Of a stretch of 64,000 nucleotides of DNA, positions 26,222 to 34,478 are shown piece by piece. A model generated the notes under the pieces. It saw only the letters and a list, made by a program, of their open reading frames with translations, was not told the DNA's origin and ran no database searches. Made by a program: the position numbers and the translations under genes. This DNA is from Casimicrobiaceae bacterium. Lineage in GTDB: Bacteria; Pseudomonadota; Gammaproteobacteria; Burkholderiales; Casimicrobiaceae. The stretch covers positions 62,001 to 126,000 of the forward strand of contig JAPKHK010000011.1 in NCBI GenBank assembly GCA_026646885.1. The letters run 5' to 3'. Numbering within the stretch: the stretch's first letter is position 1; each line of letters starts with the position of its first letter.

Positions 26222-27231
26222 CAGGTCATCACCAGCTTGACCAGCAGCGCCGGGCGGTGGCACAGCGGCAGCGGGTTGGCCTGCGTGTGCAGGTCGGTGC
26301 CGCGGTCGAACTTGCGCGGCTCCTGCTTGGCGTACAGCGGCAGGGCCACCGTGTTGGCCGTCTCGTTGAAGTCCGCCGGCGCGTAGTAGGTGGCGAAGGT
26401 GTCCATCGTGCCCAGCGGCAGGATGTGCCCCTCATCGGCCTCGACGAAGCGCCGCACCGTGCTGCCCGGCGCGGCCGCACGACCCCGGTGCTCCTCGAAG
26501 GTGATCCCAGCGAACGTGAAGCCCGCGCGCATGTCAGTGCGCAGGGCCTGGCCGTCCTGCCAGCGGTCGTAGGCCGCCTTGACCTCATCGTGCCCGGTCA
26601 GCGCATCGAAGAAGTCCTCACCGACGAAGGCATGCAGACCCGTCATCCGTTCGCCCTGGAGCTTGTCATCGACGTAGCGGGCGATGTCCAGGCAGGTCTT
26701 CTTCACGTCGAAGCCGCTCGCCGGGTCGGAGATGTTGAACGTGAAGGTCTTGGGCGTGATCTCGAACTCGTTGTAGAGGTCGTAGATCACGCTGCCATCA
26801 GCGTCCAGGATCTGGCCCTTGAGCGCACCGAAGCGCAGGTGCTCCAGCGTGATCGCATGCTTGTTGCGCATGGTCTGCAGGTGCTGCGCCATCACGCCCG
26901 CCACGGTCTGCAGTTCCGTCTCTGACCCGAAGGCGCGGATGCCCTGGACCTCCTCGGGCAGGATCACGTCGTCGTGCGGGATGTGGGGAATGGTGAAGGA
27001 GCGCACCTTGCGCTTGCCGCGCACGCCCACGGTGCCCGGGGAGCCGGGCGGAAGCGTCGGCAGCAGCGTGAGCACGCCGTTCTGCTCCTCGACGACGACC
27101 GAGCGGAAGCGCTGCGGCTTGTCGACGAACAGGCCCATCGCGCCGAGGCGGTCGTAGTTGTTGGGCAGGAAGTTGATGGCGGTGGTCAGCGCCGACATCG
27201 AGAAGGCGGGGTTTTCGAAGATGTTCTGCAT
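26221..27231 (-). CDS. Major capsid protein, lambda gpE-like (336 aa)
   Basis: Main shell protein (HK97 fold). It begins MQNIFENPAFSMSALTTAINFLPN, then RLGAMGLFVDKPQRFRSVVVEE, and has the family features FTIPHIPHDDVILPEEVQGIRAFG, LQTMRNKHAITLEHLRFGALKG and FEHRGRAAAPGSTVRRFVEADE-like stretches near the end. The N-terminal start MQNIFEN is the usual lambda-E family form. It is three bases downstream of the decoration gene and shares its stop with the connector start. A high-level late gene. Confidence 0.93.
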   Translation of the reverse strand: MQNIFENPAFSMSALTTAINFLPNNYDRLGAMGLFVDKPQRFRSVVVEEQNGVLTLLPTLPPGSPGTVGVRGKRKVRSFTIPHIPHDDVILPEEVQGIRAFGSETELQTVAGVMAQHLQTMRNKHAITLEHLRFGALKGQILDADGSVIYDLYNEFEITPKTFTFNISDPASGFDVKKTCLDIARYVDDKLQGERMTGLHAFVGEDFFDALTGHDEVKAAYDRWQDGQALRTDMRAGFTFAGITFEEHRGRAAAPGSTVRRFVEADEGHILPLGTMDTFATYYAPADFNETANTVALPLYAKQEPRKFDRGTDLHTQANPLPLCHRPALLVKLVMT

Positions 27232-27233
27232 GG

Positions 27234-27614
27234 TCAGACTCCCTGGCGCACGAGGACGCCCAGCGACTTGAGTTGGGCAATGGCGGCCTGCTGCTCGCCG
27301 GTGGTGATGCCGGTCGGCCACTGCAGGGCGTGATCGGAGACGATGGCGTGGCGGGCCACGACCAGGCCGTCGGTACGCTCGGCGAGAGCAGCGTCGCAGG
27401 CCTGCATCAGCACGCCGGCGGCGACCTGCGTGCCATCGGTGGCCGACGGGTCGATCTGCTTGACCTTGCCCGTGGCGGTGACCACGCCGATGACTGCGCC
27501 GAGCGGCAGGTTCTGACCGGCGGCGACGGTGACGCGGTCGCGCGAGTACAGGTTCGGGGCCTCGTACTTGAGCAGGTCGCCCAAGTTCATGGATTCGGTG
27601 AACACGGTCGGCAT
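27234..27614 (-). CDS. Head decoration protein, lambda gpD-like (126 aa)
   Basis: Stabilises the expanded capsid. Sequence begins MPTVFTESMNLGDLLKYEAPNLYSRDRVTV, then AAGQNLPLGAVIGVVTATGKVKQIDPS and QVAAGVLMQACDAALAERTDGLVVAR, which is the HDP-family pattern. It is located two bases downstream of the protease gene and three bases upstream of the capsid gene, exactly as in lambda (C-D-E). Confidence 0.9.
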   Translation of the reverse strand: MPTVFTESMNLGDLLKYEAPNLYSRDRVTVAAGQNLPLGAVIGVVTATGKVKQIDPSATDGTQVAAGVLMQACDAALAERTDGLVVARHAIVSDHALQWPTGITTGEQQAAIAQLKSLGVLVRQGV

Positions 27615-27615
27615 G

Positions 27616-27972
27616 TCAGATCTCCTTCTTCAGGGCAGCGGACTTCGCGGCCAGTTGCTTGGCCGCTTCGACCAGCGGGTTGCCCGCTGCGACCGTGGCC
27701 GCCGTGGCGGCGGCGTCGGGTCCGATGCGGGTGACGATCTCGGGCGACGCGTCGGCTTGGGCTGCCAGGAGCTGGCTGCGCACCTTGGCCGGCGAGGCCT
27801 GGGCTTCCAGGAAGCCCGCGATGAGGTCGGTGCGACCGGCCAGCGTGCAGGTCTGGGCGATCTCGACGGCGTCGGCCACGCTCATTGCGGAGGCGGGCGA
27901 CGGTTGATGAACAGGGCCAGCGCGATCAGCAGCAGGCCGATCAGCAGGAGCGGGGTCGGATCGATCATTCAT
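27616..27972 (-). CDS. Nested scaffold protein, Nu3-like (118 aa, internal start)
   Basis: Within the protease gene, the ATG at 27972 (MNDRSDPAPADRPAADRA) is preceded by GGAG six bases upstream on the minus strand, in the same frame as the protease. In lambda the scaffold Nu3 is made this way from the end of gene C. The segment is rich in Ala, Gln and Asp, without enzyme motif, and ends with QLAAKSAALKKEI, typical of scaffold C-termini. It would assemble the prohead and then be removed. The internal start is a prediction. Confidence 0.6.
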   Translation of the reverse strand: MNDRSDPAPADRPAADRAGPVHQPSPASAMSVADAVEIAQTCTLAGRTDLIAGFLEAQASPAKVRSQLLAAQADASPEIVTRIGPDAAATAATVAAGNPLVEAAKQLAAKSAALKKEI

Positions 27973-28860
27973 GTAGGACTCCATCTGGAGGTTGCGGAAA
28001 TGGCCCGAGTGGCTCGCCGCCAGATTCGGGAGTGGGGAAACGGAATCGAGGAGCTGGGACAGCGCGACATCGAACGTGCCGATGGCGTCGGCCAGGCCGA
28101 TGGCGACAGCCGCCTGGCCGAAGAACAGACCGGCTTCGGTGTCGCGCACTGCGCCCGGCTCGATGCCGCGGTGCCGGGCCACCGTCTCGACGAACAGCCC
28201 GTAGACGCGGTTCACCTCCGCCTTGAGGAAGGCGTGGGCTTCGTCCGAGATCGGCTCGTGGGGGTTGAGATCGTTCTTGCGGTCGCCCGCGAACACGGCG
28301 GTGTAGCGAACGCCGTCTTGCGCGTCCTTCTCGGACTGGTCGACGTGCATCGCGATGACGCCAATCGAGCCGACACCCCCGGTGCGCGAGACGAACACCT
28401 TGGTCGCCGCTGAGGCCAGCGCGTAGGCAGCGGAGAAGGCCATGTCGTTGGCCACCGCCCAGACGGGCTTGACCTGTGCTGCCGCGCGAATGCGGTCGGC
28501 GAGATCGAACACGCCACCCGACTCGCCGCCCGGCGAGTCCACGTCCAGCAGGATTGCAGCGACATCAGGGCTAGCCAGCGCCGCGTCGATCTGGCTTGCG
28601 ATGGCCGCGTAGCTGGTCAGCCCCGACTCAGCCTCGAGGCCGATGGTTCGGCGCACCAGGGTTCCGTGAATGGGGACGACCGCCACCTTCGCGTTCGCGC
28701 GGCCAGGGCTGCGCTCCGGCGACGTGTAGCCACTTGGCGCTGCCAGATCGGACAGGCCGACGCGGGGGCCGAGAACGGCCAGGATCACGTCGAGCTTCGG
28801 ACGATGGATCAGCAGCGGCGCGCCAAAGAGGCGTGCCGCCACATGGGGCAACAGAGTCAT
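27616..28860 (-). CDS. Prohead S49 serine protease, lambda gpC-like (414 aa)
   Basis: Matures the capsid and connector. The SppA-type core is visible: KVAVVPIHGTLVRR, ILLDVDSPGGESGGVFDLADRI and the catalytic segment GGVGSIGVIAMHVD (Ser nucleophile), followed by a conserved Lys region in VRYTAVFAGDRKNDLN. The C-terminal third (after residue about 295) is low-complexity and acts as the scaffold in lambda. The start at 28860 is an ATG directly before MTLLPHVAARLFGAPLL; a longer frame would overlap the portal. The nested start at 27972 could make a separate scaffold protein. Confidence 0.88.
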   Translation of the reverse strand: MTLLPHVAARLFGAPLLIHRPKLDVILAVLGPRVGLSDLAAPSGYTSPERSPGRANAKVAVVPIHGTLVRRTIGLEAESGLTSYAAIASQIDAALASPDVAAILLDVDSPGGESGGVFDLADRIRAAAQVKPVWAVANDMAFSAAYALASAATKVFVSRTGGVGSIGVIAMHVDQSEKDAQDGVRYTAVFAGDRKNDLNPHEPISDEAHAFLKAEVNRVYGLFVETVARHRGIEPGAVRDTEAGLFFGQAAVAIGLADAIGTFDVALSQLLDSVSPLPNLAASHSGHFRNLQMESYMNDRSDPAPADRPAADRAGPVHQPSPASAMSVADAVEIAQTCTLAGRTDLIAGFLEAQASPAKVRSQLLAAQADASPEIVTRIGPDAAATAATVAAGNPLVEAAKQLAAKSAALKKEI

Positions 28861-28871
28861 GGGGTCATCCT

Positions 28872-30371
28872 TCAGGGCGGCGTCGTCGTGGCGTTGTCGG
28901 CGGATCGGTTCGGCTCGGCACTGCCGCCGTCCTTGGAGGTGCGGCGAGGATCGGAATCGAAGATCAGGCCGAGGTCGTCGGCGCGGCGGTTGTCGGCGGC
29001 GATCTCGCGGTCGACGTCCTCGGCGTCGTAGCCGAAAGCTGAGATCGCTTCGGAGCGGCTCATCAATCCCGCGCGGATGGCGAGCAACATGGCCTTGAAC
29101 TCCTTCTCCGGGTCGACCCACTGCCAACCCTGCGGAATCCACTTGGCCTGCAGGTACTGCCGGCGGCGAGCGGCGCCACCCCGGGCGAATCCCGGCGCAT
29201 CGAGGGCCCCGGCAAGCACCGCCTGCTTCATCCACGCGGCCCACACCGGGCGGCACATCTGGTGCACCAGCACACCGTGCTGGACCATCTCGCAGCGTCG
29301 GCGGAACTCCAGCATCCCGGCGCGGATGGACGAGTAGTTGACGCCGGTGAGGTCGCCGGTCAGCTGCTCGTAGGTGATGCCGATGGCCGAGGCCACGGCG
29401 CGGAACTGGGTGCGCAGGAACTCGGAGTAGGAGCCGCCGACGTCGGCCGGATCGGAGAACTTGATGTCCTCGCCGGGCTCCAGGATCTGCAGCGTGCCGG
29501 GCTCCAGACCGGCCAGCGAGATGCCCTCTCCGTCGGCGGCGCCTTCGCCCATCAGGTTGTCCTCGGGACTCTGGCGGGTCACGAAGCCGGCGAACATCGC
29601 AGCGGTCTTCTTGCGAACCAGCTCGGCGTCGTCGTACTGGTCCAGCTCGTTGAGCTTGACCAGGGCCCGGGACAGCCACGGCTCGCCGCGGATCTGGCCG
29701 GGGCGCAGCACGCGGTAGAGGTGGATGATCTCGGACGCTGGGATGCGGACCGTGTCCAGCCCACCCTGGCCCGACATCGGGGCCAGCCGACCGTCCTCAG
29801 GGTGCGAGCGGTATAGGTGGTAGGCCACCCGGCGTCCCAGCGCATCGAACTCGATACCGGCGCGCACCACGTTGCCGGAGGGCAGTTCGGTGTTGAGGCT
29901 GATCGGCAGGTGCTCGGGCTCCAGCAGTTGGAGCTGCAGTGGCACCGCGAGTCCGTCCTCTGGCCGGCGGGGACGCAGACGGATCAAGCACTCGCCGCCT
30001 TCGAGCATCGCCCGACATGCCAGCGCCTGGAGGCCGTAGAAGTCTGTCTGGCCGGCAGCGTCCGCTTCCTCGGTCCAGTCGCGCCACAGAGCCTGGACAT
30101 CCGTCTTGAAGCGTTCGTCCGTGGACAGGCTCTGCGGCTTGATGCCGGTGCCCACGGCGTTGGCGACAAAGGCTTCGATCCCAGCCTGCGCCCATGCATT
30201 GCGGCGCACCAGGTCGCGGCTCTTGATGCGCAGCTCGGTGCTGGTGGCCAGCATGGCGGCCACTGCGCCGGGGTTGCCCGGCATCCAGGCCAGCGAGCGC
30301 CTTCCTCGGCCGGCGGCCTCGTGGACCGGTTGCTGGCCGAGCAGGCCACGGAGCTTGGCGATCCAGGTCAT
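28872..30371 (-). CDS. Portal protein, lambda gpB-like (499 aa)
   Basis: Forms the dodecameric DNA entry ring at one capsid vertex. N-terminal region includes RSLAWMPGNPGAVAAML and IKSRDLVRRNAWAQAGIEAFVANAVGTG, as in lambda-family portals; the middle has WTEEADAAGQTDFYGLQALACRAMLEGGE, and later GQIRGEPWLSRALVKLNELDQYDDAELVR and TGVNYSSIRAGMLEFRRR. These are standard HK97/lambda portal motifs. The gene abuts gpW upstream and the protease downstream. Confidence 0.92.
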   Translation of the reverse strand: MTWIAKLRGLLGQQPVHEAAGRGRRSLAWMPGNPGAVAAMLATSTELRIKSRDLVRRNAWAQAGIEAFVANAVGTGIKPQSLSTDERFKTDVQALWRDWTEEADAAGQTDFYGLQALACRAMLEGGECLIRLRPRRPEDGLAVPLQLQLLEPEHLPISLNTELPSGNVVRAGIEFDALGRRVAYHLYRSHPEDGRLAPMSGQGGLDTVRIPASEIIHLYRVLRPGQIRGEPWLSRALVKLNELDQYDDAELVRKKTAAMFAGFVTRQSPEDNLMGEGAADGEGISLAGLEPGTLQILEPGEDIKFSDPADVGGSYSEFLRTQFRAVASAIGITYEQLTGDLTGVNYSSIRAGMLEFRRRCEMVQHGVLVHQMCRPVWAAWMKQAVLAGALDAPGFARGGAARRRQYLQAKWIPQGWQWVDPEKEFKAMLLAIRAGLMSRSEAISAFGYDAEDVDREIAADNRRADDLGLIFDSDPRRTSKDGGSAEPNRSADNATTTPP

Positions 30372-30577
30372 CAGAAGCCCTTCGCCGTCGTGACCCGGAT
30401 CTGGCGCTTGCGACCCGCACCGGCGGTGCGCGCGAGCTCGCCTTCAACGGTCCGAATGGCCGCCTGCAGTTCCTCGACCGAGCGGTACTCGACGGTCTTG
30501 TCGGCGAAGCTCACGCGGCGCTCGCCTGTGGCCAGCGCACGCTTGAGCGCGTCGAGTTGGGTGGTGGTGTAGGTCAC
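30371..30577 (-). CDS. Head-completion protein, gpW-like (68 aa)
   Basis: Small helical protein that seals the portal after DNA packaging. It begins MTYTTTQLDALKRALATGERRVSFADKTVEYRSVEEL, matching the gpW family pattern (T-x-x-x-L-x-x-L-x-x-A). The tail is basic (GRKRQIRVTTAKGF). Located between terminase large subunit and portal, as in lambda (A-W-B). The start ATG at 30577 lies nine bases after the terminase stop. Confidence 0.88.
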   Translation of the reverse strand: MTYTTTQLDALKRALATGERRVSFADKTVEYRSVEELQAAIRTVEGELARTAGAGRKRQIRVTTAKGF

Positions 30578-30585
30578 GAAGATCC

Positions 30586-32559
30586 TCAGCGGGTCAGCCA
30601 GCGGCTCTTGATCACGCGCCGGCCGGTATTGCGGTTGCCAGAAACAGCGAGGCCACCGCTGTGGGTGGCCTCGTCTGCATCGAAGGGTTGAATCGGTGGC
30701 GGCTCATCCGGTGGCCGCTCCATCCCGAGTTGCCGTTCGAGTTCGCGCCAGTGGCGTTCCTCGAAACGGTCCAGTCCGGCCGCGCTCGCGGCGGCCCGGG
30801 CGTACACGTAGCAGTCCAGCGCCTCGTTGCGCTCGCGCATCTTTTGCCACTCGCGGATCGGGAAGCCGTTACGGTCGCGGCGCGTGATCAACTGTTCGGC
30901 GCAGAGCTGCTGGATGAACTCGGCGTCGATCTTCGGCAGGTGGACGAAGCCGGCCGGGTACGTCACCGTCACGCCGTCCTCATCGACGTCCGCGCTCTTG
31001 CGCAGGTTGTTGTAGAACTCCAGCTTGGCGATGCCGACCGCCACGCTGTAGACCTTGATGCCCCGGCGCAGCTTCTTGCCGGCCTGCGAGACATCGACAG
31101 CGGTCGGCGTGCCGATCAGCGCAGCGCCGCGGGGTACGCCCTTGACCGGCATCACGCGCGGGTCGTGGCAGGCGCGCACGAAAGCGTAGGCCTCCTGCGT
31201 CGCAAAGCCGGTGTCCAGCGCGAAGCGCGCCAGCGGCATGGCCGAGCCCGATGCGTGGGTCCAGTTCTCCGCGATCAACTCCGCCAGGCGCTTCCACACC
31301 GCGTCACGGGCGGTATCACCCATCAGCACGCGGTGCTCCACCAGCCACGAGGCTTTGCCGCGGCCGAAGGCCCAGATGGACGCCTCGATGCGGTCCTTCT
31401 GAACGTCGGCGCCGCCGACCAGCAGCAGCCCACCCTCCGGGACCCTGCCCAGCGGGTAGTCCTCTCGGCGCTCGACCAGCCGCTGCCAGTCCGGTGCTTC
31501 GCCTTCCTCGACCCAGGTCTCGCCGAGCTCGGTGTTCTTGAAGGTCTTGATCGCCGCCGCCGAACCCGACTCCTTGCTCACGGCGCTTTCCCAGGCGGCG
31601 GCGATGTCCCGCCAGCTGCGCCACCCGACCGGGCTGTACAGCGAGGACAGATGGAAGCCCGCCGTCTTGATGCCGTTCTCCGGCACCATCGCGCGCCACT
31701 CGCCGTGTTCGAGCATCCACGTCTTGTGATGCTCGGCAATCGAGGCGTCGCAGGACTCGCAGATGTACGCCGCCGAGTCGGGCTGCCCGCGCTCCCAGCG
31801 CAGTTGCTCGAAGCGCAGCCACTGCCGGTGCGAGCAGTGCGGACACGGCACGAAGTACCTGCGCTGGTCGCTCGCGTCGTACTCGCGCTCGATGGCGCTC
31901 GCGCCCGAGATCGTCGGCGTCGAGACGATGAAGATCTTGCGGCGCGCGAAAGTTCGCGTGCGCGCCTCGGCCAGCGAGATCGCGTCGCCTTCGCCCTCGA
32001 CGTCCAGGGGGTAGCCGTCCACCTCGTCGAGGAACAGGTAGCGCACCGGCATCGAGCGCAAGCCCACCGCACTGTTGGCACCGGTCATCACCAGCACGCC
32101 GCCCCGGAACTCCTTGGCCAGGATCGTGTTGCCCGAGTCGCGGCTGCGCGCCGGTGCGATCAGTTCGGCCAACGCGGCTGACTCCTCGATCAGCGGATCG
32201 ATCCGCTGCTTGGAGTTGCGCTTGGCCATCTCCACCGTCGGCCAGACCGCCATCATCGGCCCCGGCGCGTGGTGGATCACGTAGCCGATCCAGTTCGATC
32301 CCATCTCGGTCGCGCCGAGCTGGGCCGCCTTCATGAACACCACGCGCTCGACCGGCGATGTCGGCGACAGGCAATCCATGATGGCCTTCAGGTACGGCGT
32401 GCGGCTGGTGCGCCAGCGTCCCGGCTCGGCCGATGCCTTGCTGGACAGCATCCGGTGGCGGTCCGACCACTCGGACACCGTGAGCAGCGGGTCCGGTGTC
32501 AGCCCTTCGCGCCAGGCGCGCTCGATCTCGGCCGCGCCCTCGTAGTCGACGTCCAGCAT
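30586..32559 (-). CDS. Terminase large subunit, lambda gpA-like (657 aa)
   Basis: DNA-packaging ATPase and cos-cutting nuclease. Features: RVVFMKAAQLGATEMGSN (adenine-binding/Walker A-like), RYLFLDEVDGYP (Walker B), a zinc-like CPHC...CESC pair near residues 280-312, and a C-terminal nuclease domain with RFALDTGF. The start MLDVDYEGAAEIERAWREG at 32559 overlaps the small-subunit stop by one base. This GpA-type terminase predicts cohesive-end packaging. It is the first strongly recognisable late gene. Confidence 0.93.
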   Translation of the reverse strand: MLDVDYEGAAEIERAWREGLTPDPLLTVSEWSDRHRMLSSKASAEPGRWRTSRTPYLKAIMDCLSPTSPVERVVFMKAAQLGATEMGSNWIGYVIHHAPGPMMAVWPTVEMAKRNSKQRIDPLIEESAALAELIAPARSRDSGNTILAKEFRGGVLVMTGANSAVGLRSMPVRYLFLDEVDGYPLDVEGEGDAISLAEARTRTFARRKIFIVSTPTISGASAIEREYDASDQRRYFVPCPHCSHRQWLRFEQLRWERGQPDSAAYICESCDASIAEHHKTWMLEHGEWRAMVPENGIKTAGFHLSSLYSPVGWRSWRDIAAAWESAVSKESGSAAAIKTFKNTELGETWVEEGEAPDWQRLVERREDYPLGRVPEGGLLLVGGADVQKDRIEASIWAFGRGKASWLVEHRVLMGDTARDAVWKRLAELIAENWTHASGSAMPLARFALDTGFATQEAYAFVRACHDPRVMPVKGVPRGAALIGTPTAVDVSQAGKKLRRGIKVYSVAVGIAKLEFYNNLRKSADVDEDGVTVTYPAGFVHLPKIDAEFIQQLCAEQLITRRDRNGFPIREWQKMRERNEALDCYVYARAAASAAGLDRFEERHWRELERQLGMERPPDEPPPIQPFDADEATHSGGLAVSGNRNTGRRVIKSRWLTR

Positions 32560-33086
32560 CAGTCCACCCGGGGCCGAAGTTCGCCCAGTTCCTGCAGGTG
32601 CTCGCGCACTGCTGCTTCCAGGGCGACGTGCATCGCGTGAGGCTCGATGCCGAGCTTGGCCGCCATCTGCGCGGAGATGCGCGCCGGCCAGTTCAGCCAC
32701 GCATCGCGCTCTGAGCGCGCCAGCTTGAACACATGCGCGATGGCCTGCGGACGGTCGACCAGTTCGCCCTTGAGGCGGGCCAGGCGCACCTTGTTCGTCT
32801 GCGCCTTCACCACTTCGTTGACGGTTCGCGCCTGCAGCAGTGACGCGCCACCCGGGGGCAGGCCGCCAGGAGCATCGGCCACTGACTCTGGCACAGCGGC
32901 CTTGACCGACTTGGCGCGAGTCCCTTCCTTCGGAGCCTCGGAGTTGCGCGCCCACTCGCGGTCGGCCTTGTCCGGGTCGATGGTGCCGTCCGGCTCGGGC
33001 GCGATGCGCCCTGTACGGATGGCCTTGTGAACGGCCGTGTCGGTCACGCCCCGGTGGCGGGCGTAAGCCCGAATCGAGATTCCCAT
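32559..33086 (-). CDS. Terminase small subunit, Nu1-like (175 aa)
   Basis: DNA-recognition part of the packaging enzyme. The N-terminus MGISIRAYARHRGVTDTAVHKAIRTGRI is a winged-helix/HTH as in lambda Nu1 and other Nu1-type proteins. The C-terminal helices (VRLARLKGELVDRPQAIAHVFKLARSER) bind the large subunit. The gene overlaps gpA by one base. The nearest cos site would be expected upstream, around 33,090-33,190, but no cos sequence could be confirmed. Confidence 0.8.
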   Translation of the reverse strand: MGISIRAYARHRGVTDTAVHKAIRTGRIAPEPDGTIDPDKADREWARNSEAPKEGTRAKSVKAAVPESVADAPGGLPPGGASLLQARTVNEVVKAQTNKVRLARLKGELVDRPQAIAHVFKLARSERDAWLNWPARISAQMAAKLGIEPHAMHVALEAAVREHLQELGELRPRVD

Positions 33087-33127
33087 TGCCCTCTTCGATC
33101 AATTCATCGTCGGTCCCTCGGAATCAG

Positions 33128-33154
33128 CTTGGCTTCCATCGAGAACAGCGTGTT
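33128..33154 (+). repeat. Leader element copy 1 (before 65-aa gene)
   Basis: First of three copies of CTTGGCTTC-N6-RAACAGCGYGTT. Here the spacer is CATCGA and the second half GAACAGCGTGTT. The last base lies 37 nt before the ATG at 33192. With a 17-bp spacing, TTGGCT and GTTCAT could act as -35 and -10 boxes of a plus-strand promoter. This is inferred, since neither box is close to consensus. Confidence 0.7.
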
Positions 33155-33191
33155 CATACATCCATCGCCAACCCCATCGAAGGACACCGAA

Positions 33192-33389
33192 ATGAGCAAG
33201 CTCGAAACCCTCCTCACCCAGATCGCCCAGCAACACCTCGGGATCGAGACGCTGCAGACCCGCAGGTCCGACAGCCTCGATTTCCACGATGTGGCGGTCT
33301 GGTGCGTACGAGACGCCCTCGAGGCCGCTTTCAAGGCCGGGGTCGAGGAGGGCCGCAAGGCCGCCATGTCGGACAAGGCCAACAGCTGA
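33192..33389 (+). CDS. Small protein of inverted phage island, DUF6900-like (65 aa)
   Basis: Alpha-helical protein: MSKLETLLTQIAQQHLGIETLQTRRSDSL, then DFHDVAVWCVRDALEAAFKAG. The pattern QxHLGIETLxTRxSDxLDFHDVxVW matches DUF6900. It is on the plus strand, opposite to the phage operons, behind the first leader element. No Shine-Dalgarno stronger than AAGGACACCGAA is present. The function is unknown; such genes are often found in phage accessory spots. Confidence 0.65.
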   Translation: MSKLETLLTQIAQQHLGIETLQTRRSDSLDFHDVAVWCVRDALEAAFKAGVEEGRKAAMSDKANS

Positions 33390-33419
33390 TCAACAACCCC
33401 GGAACACGAGCAGGAAGCG

Positions 33420-33446
33420 CTTGGCTTCACTGGCAAACAGCGCGTT
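33420..33446 (+). repeat. Leader element copy 2 (before DUF3489 gene)
   Basis: Second copy of CTTGGCTTC-N6-RAACAGCGYGTT, with spacer ACTGGC and second half AAACAGCGCGTT. The last base lies 38 nt before the ATG at 33485, almost the same distance as in copies 1 and 3 (37 and 39 nt). Confidence 0.75.
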
Positions 33447-33484
33447 CATCACGTCACCCGATCAACCCCTGCAAGGAGCAAGAG

Positions 33485-34012
33485 ATGACCACCAGCCAAC
33501 TGACCCCCGCCCAGCACGCGATCCTGGCCTACGCCCTCGAACACAACGAAGGCAAGATCGTCTGGTTCCCCGACAACGTCAAAGGCGGTGCCCGCAAGAA
33601 GGTGCTCGACGGCCTGCTCAGCCGCGCCCTGATCACCACCGATGGCACCGACTGGTTCGTCGCCGCCGAGGGCTACGACGCGATGGGGCGCCCCCGTCCC
33701 ACGCCCCATCCCGCACCCGTGCATCCGGAAGCCGACCCCGAGATCGAGGCCGCTGTAGCGGCCGCCGAAGCAACGTGGGCGAAGGAGCGCGCGGACACCA
33801 AGCTGCGCACGCGCGAGAACAGCAAGCAGGCCCAGGTGATCGCGATGCTGTGCCGGCCCGAGGGCAGCACCGTTCGGCAGATCTGCGAGGCCACCGGCTG
33901 GCAGGCACACACCGTGCGCGGCACCTTCGCCGGGGCCTTCAAGAAGAAGCTTGGTCTGGCCATCGTCTCGGACAAATCGCAGGGCGGCGAGCGGGTGTAC
34001 CGGATTGCCTGA
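33485..34012 (+). CDS. DUF3489 protein (175 aa)
   Basis: Starts MTTSQLTPAQHAILAYALEHNEGKI behind a good AGGAG. The C-terminal part, residues about 110-175, contains RENSKQAQVIAMLCRPEGSTVRQICEATGWQAHTVRGTFAG, the DUF3489 signature, which looks like a winged helix-turn-helix; it may bind DNA. DUF3489 genes are often found near DUF2924 genes and large serine recombinases, and such a cassette exists in this window at 47-49.5 kb. It may regulate element transfer. On the plus strand, in the middle of the three-gene island. Confidence 0.75.
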   Translation: MTTSQLTPAQHAILAYALEHNEGKIVWFPDNVKGGARKKVLDGLLSRALITTDGTDWFVAAEGYDAMGRPRPTPHPAPVHPEADPEIEAAVAAAEATWAKERADTKLRTRENSKQAQVIAMLCRPEGSTVRQICEATGWQAHTVRGTFAGAFKKKLGLAIVSDKSQGGERVYRIA

Positions 34013-34043
34013 GCAGAAAGATCGAAGAAGAGGCCGAGCCGCG

Positions 34044-34070
34044 CTTGGCTTCTCCATCGAACAGCGCGTT
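34044..34070 (+). repeat. Leader element copy 3 (before 122-aa gene)
   Basis: Third copy of CTTGGCTTC-N6-RAACAGCGYGTT, with spacer TCCATC and second half GAACAGCGCGTT. The last base is 39 nt before the ATG at 34110. The sequence between the copies is not conserved, so the block itself is likely the functional unit. Confidence 0.75.
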
Positions 34071-34109
34071 ACTACGAGCGTCGCAACGATCAACGCCAAG
34101 GAGCCCGAG

Positions 34110-34478
34110 ATGAACACCACCCGCCCGATCCCCGCCACCCAGAACGATGCCTGGGGCTTTTGGGGCACGATGAACGAGAAGGCCGACGCGGCCTGGCCCC
34201 TGGCGATGACCGCCGTCTCGGACGCCACCGGCCAGCCCCTCGAATCGGTCAGGACCTTCCTCGACAGCCGCCACGGCCGCCACTTCGCGGACGACGTTCA
34301 GAACGCGCTGTACCGCGGCCAAGCCCTGGCGGACGCGATCAACACCGCCACCCAGCAGTGGATGGGCTGGACCATCGGGCGCCAGACCAGCAAGGACTAC
34401 GGCATCCCGCGCGGCATGCCCTACCTGACGGGCTTCGTGATTCACACCGAGATCGTCGAGGACTCGCTGGCGGCCTGA
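34110..34478 (+). CDS. Small phage protein of inverted island (122 aa)
   Basis: Starts MNTTRPIPATQNDAWGFWGTMNEKADAAW after AAGGAG. It has a soluble, helical appearance (DSRHGRHFADDVQNALYRGQALADAI, WMGWTIGRQTSKDYGIPRGMPYLTG). I recognise no family. Its 3' end overlaps the end of the convergent ParB-methyltransferase gene by 37 bp, so the two transcripts would be antisense there. Third gene of the island; possible accessory factor. Confidence 0.6.
   Translation: MNTTRPIPATQNDAWGFWGTMNEKADAAWPLAMTAVSDATGQPLESVRTFLDSRHGRHFADDVQNALYRGQALADAINTATQQWMGWTIGRQTSKDYGIPRGMPYLTGFVIHTEIVEDSLAA

Noticed and set aside
32560-33102. N-terminal extension of the large terminase to 838 residues
   Set aside because: The extension overlaps the Nu1-like gene in another frame; the family starts at MLDVDYE.
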